Assembly (NCBI GenBank): GCA_050018415.1
Contig: JBEKAB010000003.1
Span: forward strand, 1-64,000
Length of the DNA stretch: 64,000 bases
Reading direction: 5' to 3'
DNA from: UBA1161 sp002311745
Lineage (GTDB): Bacteria > Planctomycetota > Phycisphaerae > Tepidisphaerales > Tepidisphaeraceae
Shown here: piece after piece, positions 1 to 8,288 of the stretch
How the letters are laid out: each line of letters opens with the position of its first letter
Position numbering within the stretch: position 1 is the first letter of the stretch
Translations under genes and position numbers: made by a program
The notes under the pieces: generated by a model
What the model saw: only the letters and a program-made list of their open reading frames with translations
The model's database searches: none
Told to the model about the DNA's origin: nothing

Positions 1-79
1 CAATCTCCGCTCGCGTCTCCACCGCCTCGTCACAGGCTCGCACAATCCGTTGTCGAAGATCCAGAGAGTAGGCTTCCAT
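1..79 (-). CDS. IS630-type transposase, N-terminal fragment cut by window edge
   Basis: Read on the minus strand from the ATG at 79, the first residues are MEAYSLDLRQRIVRAC, the typical opening of IS630-family transposases (a helix-turn-helix that binds the element end). A clear ribosome binding site GGAGG lies at 86-90, six bases before the start. The frame stays open to base 1, so only the first 26 codons are seen and I cannot tell whether the gene is intact. The right-hand terminal inverted repeat should lie in roughly 90-150, but it cannot be defined without the other end of the element. Identification rests on a short but characteristic motif. Confidence 0.7.
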   Translation of the reverse strand, partial: MEAYSLDLRQRIVRACDEAVETRAEI

Positions 80-90
80 GCCAAACCTCC

Positions 91-636
91 GGTACTCCAG
101 TGTACACTGACCTGAAATACGCTCTAGCCCTTGAACCGTGCAAACCATTGGTACCAAGAAGCAGGCCCCACTCGACTTGGCGTATTTGGCTTGGCGCCCT
201 TCGCGGCTTCGCGGTTTGATCGCTTCATGCTCCGCGGTTGCCTTTGCTTCTCTTCAAAATCGTTCGAAAATCGAATCGATCGGCGAAAAACCAATTAAAC
301 TCTTTCAGATCCTTCCAAATCGCGCCAAAATCAAAGGCCGATTGGCCCCTTCCAGCCAGCCCCGATCGTCCATCTCTTGCCCCGCCAAAATCGTAAAGCC
401 AATCTCGCGCCGCCGTTGCGCCCAACCTGCCAAAACGTGCAATTACAGTTCGAAGCGCGCGCTGGGAGGCTAACTATCTTTTTTCAAAAATCGCAAATTT
501 CGTTCGCAATGACCTGCCGCGCAAAGGGTTACCGCGATTGCGTTATCGCGCAACCAGCAACCAGCGACTCGACTGAGCTCGCCGAAGTCAACTGGCAACT
601 GGCAACTCGCCATTGACCTCAGGACAACGGCGGAAT
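91..636. other. Intergenic stretch between the transposase and the TIR gene
   Basis: I see no convincing gene here. The middle (about 240-320 and 470-500) is AT-richer than the surroundings, and near 590-612 the unit CAACTGG is directly repeated. A 111-codon open frame at 138-473 has no family resemblance and no ribosome binding site, so I do not call it. The stretch probably holds the IS630 terminal repeat and the 3' flank of the TIR gene. Confidence 0.5.
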
Positions 637-3210
637 CTATGGCTGCGTCGCGGGGGCGCTTGTGCTGGTGGCGGGGTTGTTTAGGGCGGCGATGCGGTCA
701 TTGGCTTGCGTGCTGCCCAGGTCCAGGGCGGCTTGATAGTAGTGACGGGCTTGCGACAGGTCCTTGGCAACGCCGTGGCCGTCGCGGTATAGGTCGCCCA
801 GGAACAAATTGCACCACGGACTGTCGGATAATCCCTTGCGATAGTCTTCAGCGGCTTTGGCGAAGTCCTTGTCGCCGTTGTGGCCGTTTTCGGTCATCCA
901 GCCCAGATTCCCCCAGGCGTCGCCCAGGCCGCCATCCGCGGCTCGCTGGAAAAGCTCCACGGCCGCTTTGTCATCCTGATCCACGCCGGTGCCGTCGCGG
1001 TACATGATGCCAAGATTGTTCATGGCATCGAGGCTGCCGGACTCGACGCCGCGCTTCAGCCAGGCGATTCCCGCGCTCAAGTCCTTGGCCACGCCCTCGC
1101 CGTGGAGATAGAAGATGCCCAGGTTGCTGGCGGCCAGGCCGTTGCCCAGCTCGGCGGCCTTGCGGTACCAATCGGCCGCCTGCGAAATGTCTTTATCCAC
1201 GCCAAAGCCCTGCTCGTACATCCAGCCGATGTTCACCATGCAATCGGTGTTGCCGGCTTCGGCGCCGCGCCGGAACCACTGGACGGCGAGGTTGTAATCG
1301 CGAGCCGTTCCCTGGCCGTCGCGGTACATGATGCCAAGGTGATTCATGGCCGCGGATGAGCCGCCTTCGGCGGCTTTGCGGAAGAGCTCGGCGGCCTTGG
1401 CCAAATCGATCGGGACGCCGCGGCCGTATTCGTACATCAACCCCATGTTGCTGGAGCCGGTGGCGTCGCCGGCGTCGGCGGCCTTGGCGTACCAGTAGGC
1501 GGCCTGCTGGTAATCCTGCTTGACCCCGTGGCCGTTCTCGAACATCCAGCCGTAGTTGACCATGCCATCGGCGTTGCCGCCCTCGGCGGCGCGGCGGAAC
1601 CATTTGCACGCCTCGACATCGTCCTTGGGCACGGCGATGCCGTCCCGGTAGAACACGCCCAGACGGTCCATCGAGGTGTAGTGATTGATATCCGCCGCCT
1701 TGCGATACCACTTGAGCGCCTCGTTCACATCCAGGGCCACGCCCTTGCCGTACTGGTACATCACGCCGACGTTGCCCATGCCGACGGGATCGCCCAGGTC
1801 GGCGGCGGCGCGATACCACTTGAGGGCCTCGGCATCATCGCGCGGCACGCCGTGACCGTTCTCGTACATCCAGCCGAGATTCACCATGCCGTCGCTGTTG
1901 TTCAGAGCGGCGGCGCGGCGAAACCAACTAAGCGCCTGGGCATCATCCTCGTCCACGCCCTGGGCATCGCGGTAGGCCTCGCCGATGTGGTTCATGGCCT
2001 CGGCGTTGTTCAGGTCGGCCGCCTTGCGATACCAGCGCAGCGATTCGCTCAAATCCTTGGCCAGGCTGGTGCCGTCGCGATACTCGTTGCCCAGGTAGAG
2101 CATGGCGTAGGAGCTGCCGGCGTCGGCAGCCTTGCGGTACCACTTGGTCGCCTCCATGGCGCTGGCGGGCACGCCTTCGCCGTTTTCATACAGGATGCCG
2201 ACCATGGCGCCGGCGTCGGCGTAGCCACGATCGAACGCGCTTGCGAAGAGTTGCATCGCCTTGGCGTAGTCCTGCGACTGCCGCGCCTTCATCCCCTGCT
2301 GATACATCGACTGTGCCTCCGGATCGACGCTTGGGGCGGCAGAGACGATGGGCGGTTTGTCCTCCTTGGCCGGACCCGACGGCTTGGTGGTGGTCGCGAC
2401 CGTGTCGAGTGTGCCGCTGGGCCCCGTCGCCGCGGGCTGCTCGTGCGGCGAACGAGGATTCTCCGTGCCTTGCTGAACGTTCGTCGCGGTCTGCACGGGA
2501 GCAGACGACGATCTGTTCATCATCTTGACCGCGAGAATCGCCGACACCACCGCGCAGATCACCACGACCGCGGCGATGGCCGACCAGAAGAAGACCGGAT
2601 GCATCACCAACGCCATCGTCGCGCTGGGCCTGGGCGGCGCGGCGGGTGTGGGGGCAATCGTCTGGCGATAGGGCGGCACCAGCCCCGTCGGCGCCGGCGC
2701 GGGGGCGGCCGTTGCCGGCGGCTCGGCCCGGCCCGGCTCACCGAGCGGCGCTTCGCTGGACATCGTGGCCGCGGCCGTACGCTGCAGGATCACCTTGGTG
2801 CGCCCGGCCAGGTCCTGCAGATGCTCTTCCAGCGGCGGCGTCAGCGCGTCCAGCCAGTGCACCGCTCCGATGTAGTATTCCAGCGACTTGGCCGGCGCGA
2901 TGTCCTCCACGCGGAAGGGAATGACCGTCAACCCCTTCTCGAAGGCGTGCTGGACTTCGCGTTTGACCTGGGGGGAATTGTTGGCGTTGCCGGAGAAGAT
3001 CAGGATGAGGATGCGGGCTTCGTCGATGCCGTTGACGATGGCTTCGCCCCAGTCGGCGCCGGGCTGGATGTCGCGGGGGGCGATCCAGCAGCGCACGCCA
3101 TGGGACTCGAGCATGGCGCAGGCGGCGTCCGCGGTGAGTTTGTCCTTGGTCGAGTAGCTGACGAAAACGTCGTGCGCCACGGTGCCGGCACCTCGGAACT
3201 GGTCAGACAT
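637..3210 (-). CDS. TIR domain - transmembrane - Sel1-repeat protein
   Basis: 857 residues from the ATG at 3210. A longer frame reaches 3399 but would run into the 3' end of the upstream gene, and the TIR domain begins just after this ATG. Residues 13-145 form a bacterial TIR domain (HDVFVSYSTKD, CWIAPRDIQPG). Glu85 in SPQVKREV falls where NADase TIR domains keep their catalytic glutamate (alignment by eye). A proline/alanine-rich linker leads to one membrane segment at about 205-230. From about residue 300 there are some 14 Sel1 repeats of about 36 residues (such as NLGWMYENGHGV). The likely topology is TIR in the cytoplasm and Sel1 solenoid outside. The role is unknown: signalling, or defence by NAD degradation, are both possible. 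No strong ribosome binding site is visible. Confidence 0.85.
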   Translation of the reverse strand: MSDQFRGAGTVAHDVFVSYSTKDKLTADAACAMLESHGVRCWIAPRDIQPGADWGEAIVNGIDEARILILIFSGNANNSPQVKREVQHAFEKGLTVIPFRVEDIAPAKSLEYYIGAVHWLDALTPPLEEHLQDLAGRTKVILQRTAAATMSSEAPLGEPGRAEPPATAAPAPAPTGLVPPYRQTIAPTPAAPPRPSATMALVMHPVFFWSAIAAVVVICAVVSAILAVKMMNRSSSAPVQTATNVQQGTENPRSPHEQPAATGPSGTLDTVATTTKPSGPAKEDKPPIVSAAPSVDPEAQSMYQQGMKARQSQDYAKAMQLFASAFDRGYADAGAMVGILYENGEGVPASAMEATKWYRKAADAGSSYAMLYLGNEYRDGTSLAKDLSESLRWYRKAADLNNAEAMNHIGEAYRDAQGVDEDDAQALSWFRRAAALNNSDGMVNLGWMYENGHGVPRDDAEALKWYRAAADLGDPVGMGNVGVMYQYGKGVALDVNEALKWYRKAADINHYTSMDRLGVFYRDGIAVPKDDVEACKWFRRAAEGGNADGMVNYGWMFENGHGVKQDYQQAAYWYAKAADAGDATGSSNMGLMYEYGRGVPIDLAKAAELFRKAAEGGSSAAMNHLGIMYRDGQGTARDYNLAVQWFRRGAEAGNTDCMVNIGWMYEQGFGVDKDISQAADWYRKAAELGNGLAASNLGIFYLHGEGVAKDLSAGIAWLKRGVESGSLDAMNNLGIMYRDGTGVDQDDKAAVELFQRAADGGLGDAWGNLGWMTENGHNGDKDFAKAAEDYRKGLSDSPWCNLFLGDLYRDGHGVAKDLSQARHYYQAALDLGSTQANDRIAALNNPATSTSAPATQP

Positions 3211-3279
3211 TAAACACGATAGGACCGACGCCGCCAAGTGCCGAGGTTGCACGATGGCGGATCGCCTACCGGCGGGCGG

Positions 3280-3299
3280 AGGCCCGGGTGGGCCTTTTT
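3280..3299 (+). terminator. Terminator-like hairpin on the plus strand
   Basis: AGGCCC at 3280-3285 pairs with GGGCCT at 3290-3295 around a GGGT loop and is followed by a run of T ending at 3299. It reads as a rho-independent terminator in the plus direction, yet no plus-strand gene lies upstream. It may stop antisense transcription into the gene at 3311-5287, or be chance. Confidence 0.35.
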
Positions 3300-3310
3300 C
3301 TGTCTTTGGA

Positions 3311-5287
3311 TCAGCGGGGCTTGGCGTAGACGACGGCGTCGATGAACTGCTCGAAATCGAGCAAACCGCTGGCGGCGAGCTTATGGGCATATTCGGCATC
3401 GCCGTCGGGGCCGAATCCGATGCTCCGCGCGATGGCGGTGCGGACGGGGCAGAGATGGCTGATGCCGTGGTTCAGCTCCCCCGCCGTGGAAAGGGGCGTG
3501 GATGAATCATCCGTATCGAAATCAATGGAATGTCGTTCGACGCCTTGCAGGGTGCCGGATTCAAATCGGCCGACCTTGAAGCCCACGCAATCGGGCTGTT
3601 CGGCAAGGGCCTGAATGACGAGGGCGACGAAATTGTCGGCCACGCTGTCGCCGACCTCCAGAAAACAGCAGTATTCTCCATTGGCGCGCTGCAGGAGGTT
3701 GTTTCGTTTTTGCCAGAGCGACGTTTTGCCGTCGTCCATGTCGACGATGACTTCGACTTCCTGATGACCAATCAGCTGGGGAGTGACCTGATCGAGCAAT
3801 CTGCGCAGAAGAGGCTCGTGCTGTTTAAGCGAGGCGATGAGGATGGAAAGCTTTCGAAGTTGGGACAACGGCTGGGCGGGCATGTTTCCGGGTTGGGCGA
3901 TGAGACGGCCCGGTTCGGCGTTTCCGGCGAGGACGGCGCCCAGCGCCGCGGTAATTTTGTCGCGGCCCTGGGGCATGGTGCTTTGCGCGTAATTGATGTG
4001 TTCGATCCAATGGCGCCGGGGCTCGCTGCCGATCCAGCCCTGAGCCGTGATGGCGATGGTCGGGGTTCCGGCGGCATAGGCCATGTGCAGGGGAAAGCTG
4101 TCCACGCTGAGGAGAACTTTGCACTGGGGCAAGACGACGGCCAGGGCATCGGGTCGCCAGACGGGATCGCCGATGGGCAAGAGGGCGAAGTCGGCGGCGA
4201 AATGCTCCTGGAGCCAGCGCACCATGTCGCGCTTCAGGTCCTGAGCGTAGGGCGAGGTGCGGGCGTCGAGGCAGTAGGCGAGGATGGGCTTGTCGCCGGG
4301 GGGCTTCCACGGCTCGGGAGGCGGCTGGGCGCGATCAAAGACGCACGGCAGGATGTGATATTTGTCCAGATATCCGGCGCGAGCCCACGATTCGGTGGAA
4401 TAGTTCCGGGTCTTTTGGGGGCTGGGCTGCGGGTTGTCTTCGACCTGAATGGCCAAGACACGGTCAAAACCCTGCGCGGCGGCGTGATCGATGGCGAGGC
4501 CGGGCGATTTGAGCGGGCCCTCCCAGATCACGGGCGTGACGTAGCTGACCCCTTGCAGCAACGGGGCGAATTCGCGTTGGACGTACCAGAAAACGGCGTG
4601 CCCCTGGCGATGCAGATCGAATGCGATCGGCAGGCTGTTGACGATGTCGCCCAGCCGCCCAAGCTGAATGATCGCGACGCGCTGCGGCTTGAGGATGGGG
4701 TCGGTCGAGCGATGGCGGATATGCGGTAGCGAGCAGGGCGGCACGTACAAAACGTCGCCCGGGATTTTGGTCGCCTCCGTGCGCACCGGCCGCGCGTTGC
4801 TGGCGTGCAGGTGGTGAATCTTGATCGACTGGCTCGGGTTGTAGACGGTGTAACCGGCATCCTGGAAAAGCCGGTTCAAGCGGTTGTCCCCTGCATACAT
4901 GCCCAGGGGAAAATCCGCGACGACCAACGGCGGTGGACCGCGAAAAACCCACGCGTCCTGCATCCCCCGCGGATACTCGCAAAGCTGCTCGCTTTGATCG
5001 CCTTCACGCCGCGACAGAGCGAAGCATTCCTGGTAACCGACGTGGTTCAGGAGGGCGGCGGTATCGTCGAAATAGATGTCGCTGTTGGCGATCACGGCCA
5101 CGTCGGCCCAGCCGACGCGCGATCGCATGATCGCCAGAAGCTGGCGGATGCTCGGCCGCGCCGGGTCGGTGATCTCGTGGACATGGTCGATGTGGCGGCA
5201 GGCCTTGTTGCGGCGCATGGCCTGGGCCATCTCCGCGTTTCGCTGCGGCAGAGGATCGCGATAGGTGTTGAGAAATAAATGAATCAT
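3311..5287 (-). CDS. Three-part glycosyltransferase: GT-A-like, GT9-like, GT2-like domains
   Basis: 658 residues from the ATG at 5287 (a TTG two codons earlier is possible). Residues 1-195 resemble a GT-A fold, with IANSDIYFDD near residue 70 as a DxD-like site. Residues about 200-460 look like a GT9 (ADP-heptose:LPS heptosyltransferase) domain, with RVAIIQLGRLGDIVNSLP at its start and SVDSFPLHMAYAAGTPTIAI near its end. From about 480 a second GT-A region begins (LSILIASLKQHEPLLRRLL, then VIVDMDDGKTSLWQKRNNLL). The protein probably builds a glycan, adding several sugars or acting on nucleotide-activated heptose. It is divergent from the next gene, with 184 bases between the start codons. Sugar and acceptor cannot be told. 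Confidence 0.75.
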   Translation of the reverse strand: MIHLFLNTYRDPLPQRNAEMAQAMRRNKACRHIDHVHEITDPARPSIRQLLAIMRSRVGWADVAVIANSDIYFDDTAALLNHVGYQECFALSRREGDQSEQLCEYPRGMQDAWVFRGPPPLVVADFPLGMYAGDNRLNRLFQDAGYTVYNPSQSIKIHHLHASNARPVRTEATKIPGDVLYVPPCSLPHIRHRSTDPILKPQRVAIIQLGRLGDIVNSLPIAFDLHRQGHAVFWYVQREFAPLLQGVSYVTPVIWEGPLKSPGLAIDHAAAQGFDRVLAIQVEDNPQPSPQKTRNYSTESWARAGYLDKYHILPCVFDRAQPPPEPWKPPGDKPILAYCLDARTSPYAQDLKRDMVRWLQEHFAADFALLPIGDPVWRPDALAVVLPQCKVLLSVDSFPLHMAYAAGTPTIAITAQGWIGSEPRRHWIEHINYAQSTMPQGRDKITAALGAVLAGNAEPGRLIAQPGNMPAQPLSQLRKLSILIASLKQHEPLLRRLLDQVTPQLIGHQEVEVIVDMDDGKTSLWQKRNNLLQRANGEYCCFLEVGDSVADNFVALVIQALAEQPDCVGFKVGRFESGTLQGVERHSIDFDTDDSSTPLSTAGELNHGISHLCPVRTAIARSIGFGPDGDAEYAHKLAASGLLDFEQFIDAVVYAKPR

Positions 5288-5471
5288 GACCAAGCGGAGA
5301 TGCGGCGGCCGCCAGCAGAATGCAGGATCGGCTGCGCCACGTCAATGCTCGGGCGGGAAGATCCGTTCTGGGCCCCGCAGGACGCCATGGCGCTGCTGGC
5401 CCATCCATGGGAACCGATCTCAATCCACCGGCGTATGCTGCCGTCGGGGCTGCGGATATATTGCGTGGCTT

Positions 5472-8198
5472 ATGGCAGAAACAAAGGGCTGCCCAGGGGA
5501 CGAGCTGATCTCTCCGGAGATCAAAGGCGACGCCTTTGCGGCGGCGATCACGGAGTTGGCGCGGACGCGGAACCTGCCCAACGTTCTGGAGATCGGGACC
5601 TCCTCCGGGGAGGGGAGCACCGCGGCGTGGGTGGCGGGGATGCGGCAGAACCCGTCATCCGGGACGCTGCATTGCATCGAGGTCTCGCCGGCGCATGCTT
5701 CGGCGTTGCGGCGGCGGTGGGCGGATGAGCCGCGGGTGAAATGTTACAACGTCAGCTCGGTTCCGCGCGCCCGCTGGGCGACCGCCCAGCAGGTCGGCGA
5801 TTTTTACCGAAACGTCTCGACGCGCCTGAATCGTTATCCCCTGCAACAGGTGTTGGATTGGCTGCAGCAGGACGCGCGGCAGTTGGAAGGCTCGCCGGTC
5901 CCGGAAAACGGGATCGAGCTGATTCGCCGCGAGCACGGGATCGACCGGTTTGACGCCGTGCTGATCGATGGTTCGGAATTCACGGCCTCGGCCGAGCTGG
6001 ACGAGATTTACGGCGCGCGATTCATCCTGCTGGACGACGTCAACAGTTTCAAGAATTACGCAAATTACCAGCGGTTGCTGGCGGATGACAAATACGTGCT
6101 GGTAAGCAGTGACTGGCGGGTGAAGAAGGGGTTTGCGATCTTCGCGCTGGCCCAGGAGATGCCCGGCGCGCTTCGGCCCGATCCGTTGCCGGTGCATTTC
6201 TTGACGATCGTGCTCGATGGCGAGCCGTTCATCCGCTACCACATCGACGTATTCCGCACGCTGCCGTTTGAATGGCACTGGCACGTCATGGAAGGGGTGG
6301 CGGACCTGGTGCACGACACGGCGTGGAGCGTGGAGTCCGGCGGACACGTGCCGCAGCGCTATCGGTCCGGGCGCAGCATCGACGGCACCAGCGAATATCT
6401 GGATCAACTGGCGGCGCAATATCCGGACCGGGTGACGCTGTACCGCAAGCCGCCGGGCGTGCGCTGGGACGGAAAGCAGGAAATGTTCAATACGCCCACG
6501 GGGAGGATTTCGCGCCCGAGTCTGCTGTGGGAGATCGACGTCGATGAACTGTGGACCGCCGAGCAACTCGTGGCTGGCCGCAAATTCTTTCTGGACGATC
6601 CGACGAAGACAGCGGCGTATTATTGGTGCTGGTTTTTTGTCGGCCCCGATCTGCTCACCTGCACGCGCTATACCTATGGCAACAGGGGCCCTCTGGAATG
6701 GCTGCGGACGTGGCGGTACCGGCCAGGCATGTTGTGGGCCTCCCATGAGCCGGCGTGGCTCAAGGAGTTCATCAGCCCAGTGGAATGGCGCGACGTTGCG
6801 CCGGTGAATCCCATCCGGCAGGATGAAGCGGAGGCCGCGGGGCTGGTGTTTCAGCATTATGCGTATGCGACAATGCTGCAGATTCTGTTCAAGGAGGAAT
6901 ATTACGGCTACCGCGGCGCGGTGGCGGGCTGGCTTGCGTTGCAGGCGGAGGAGCATTTTCCCGTCCCGCTCAGCCAATATTTTCCGTGGGTGAAGGATGG
7001 CGCCCTGGTCGATCGGGCGGAGCATTGCCTCGATCGTTTGTTGTTGGACACCTCGCCGGCGGGCGTGACGCCGGCGAACGCGCCGCGCGCCCGACAGCCG
7101 ACGGTGGTCGTCGACGCGGTGGCGTATCAACTGGACGCCACCAGCGGGATCGCCCGGGTGTGGAAATCGCTGCTGGAGCAGTGGATCGCCGACGGATTTG
7201 CCCAGCACGTGGTGATCCTGGACCGCCTGGGCACGGCCCCGAAAATCCGCGGGTATCGCTATCGCATCATCCACGGGCTGGTGTGGTCGGCCGTCGAGGC
7301 GGACCGGCGCATGCTGCAACGCATCTGCAAAGAAGAAAACGCCAAGGCGTTCATCTCGACGGATTACACCGCGCCGACGGAAACTCCCAGCGTCTTTCTG
7401 GTTCACGACATGATTCCCGAGGCGACGGGGATGGATTTGAAGATGGACCGCTGGCAACTCAAGCACGCGGCGATCCGGCGGGCAGCGGCGTTTGTGGCGG
7501 TATCGCAGTCCACGGGGCGCGATCTGCTGCGATTTTTTCCGGAGGTTTCCGGCAAACCGCTGGAGGTGTCGCCCCACGGCGTCGATGCGGTCTTTCGGCC
7601 ACGGAGCGACCAGGAACTGGCGGGATTCCGCGTCAAATACAATTTGGCCAAGCCGTACTTCTTCATTCCCGGCGCCAGCCGGATTCCTTACAAGAATGTG
7701 TTACTGGTTTTCCAGGCGCTGGGGATGCTCGCCGATGGCCAGAAGTATGATCTTCTCTACACGGCGCGGCAGCCATTGGGGGAGGAATACGATGCGCTGA
7801 TCCCACCGGGCATGACGGCGCGGGGGGTGTGGCTGGAAGACGACGAGCTGTCGATGGCCTACGGCGGAGCGGCGGCAACGGTGTATCCGAGGCTGTACGA
7901 AGGGTTCGGCATGGCGATCCTGGAAGCGATGGCGTGCGGCTGCCCGGTGCTCACCTGCGATAACAGCGCTATCGGCGAGTTGGCCGGGCAGGCGGCGATG
8001 TACGTCTCGCCAACCGATCCGGCCCAACTGGCCGCGGCCATGGTGCAAATCCAGAACCCGCAGGTGCGGCAACGGCTGATCGAACGGGGCCTGGCACGGG
8101 CGAAGGATTTTTCCTGGCCGGCGGCGGCGGCGACGCTGAAGGACGTTCTGCTGCGAACGGCCGCCCCATCGGCTTGCGACCCCGGGGGCCGTGCCTAA
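5472..8198 (+). CDS. Methyltransferase - GT2-like - GT4 glycosyltransferase fusion
   Basis: 908 residues from the ATG at 5472. The open frame extends back to 5286, but that stretch is unrelated arginine/cysteine-rich sequence overlapping the divergent gene. Residues 20-230 look like a class I SAM-dependent methyltransferase (LEIGTSSGEGST at 39-50, FDAVLIDGSEF near 160-170). Residues about 240-530 look like a GT2-type region with a possible DxD in WEIDVDELW (356, 358). Residues 544-900 are a GT4 enzyme: HGVDAVFRP, and the nucleotide-sugar EX7E motif YEGFGMAILEAMACG at 809-823. The combination suggests synthesis of a methylated glycan. It leads into the TPR-GT9 array on the same strand. Confidence 0.8.
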   Translation: MAETKGCPGDELISPEIKGDAFAAAITELARTRNLPNVLEIGTSSGEGSTAAWVAGMRQNPSSGTLHCIEVSPAHASALRRRWADEPRVKCYNVSSVPRARWATAQQVGDFYRNVSTRLNRYPLQQVLDWLQQDARQLEGSPVPENGIELIRREHGIDRFDAVLIDGSEFTASAELDEIYGARFILLDDVNSFKNYANYQRLLADDKYVLVSSDWRVKKGFAIFALAQEMPGALRPDPLPVHFLTIVLDGEPFIRYHIDVFRTLPFEWHWHVMEGVADLVHDTAWSVESGGHVPQRYRSGRSIDGTSEYLDQLAAQYPDRVTLYRKPPGVRWDGKQEMFNTPTGRISRPSLLWEIDVDELWTAEQLVAGRKFFLDDPTKTAAYYWCWFFVGPDLLTCTRYTYGNRGPLEWLRTWRYRPGMLWASHEPAWLKEFISPVEWRDVAPVNPIRQDEAEAAGLVFQHYAYATMLQILFKEEYYGYRGAVAGWLALQAEEHFPVPLSQYFPWVKDGALVDRAEHCLDRLLLDTSPAGVTPANAPRARQPTVVVDAVAYQLDATSGIARVWKSLLEQWIADGFAQHVVILDRLGTAPKIRGYRYRIIHGLVWSAVEADRRMLQRICKEENAKAFISTDYTAPTETPSVFLVHDMIPEATGMDLKMDRWQLKHAAIRRAAAFVAVSQSTGRDLLRFFPEVSGKPLEVSPHGVDAVFRPRSDQELAGFRVKYNLAKPYFFIPGASRIPYKNVLLVFQALGMLADGQKYDLLYTARQPLGEEYDALIPPGMTARGVWLEDDELSMAYGGAAATVYPRLYEGFGMAILEAMACGCPVLTCDNSAIGELAGQAAMYVSPTDPAQLAAAMVQIQNPQVRQRLIERGLARAKDFSWPAAAATLKDVLLRTAAPSACDPGGRA

Positions 8199-8288
8199 AG
8201 CGATGGCGATGCATCAGTGCCCGGACGGTGAGGCCTTCGTGGCCGGCGAAGCGATGTTCGAATCGGACCTGCAAACTTTTCAGGCCGG

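Noticed and set aside
138..473. 111-codon frame next to the transposase fragment
   Set aside because: No family resemblance and no start signal; lies in AT-variable intergenic DNA.
1528..3213. A 561-codon plus-strand frame opposite the TIR-Sel1 gene
   Set aside because: Mirror of Sel1 repeats and a His/Arg/Gly-rich product without any domain.
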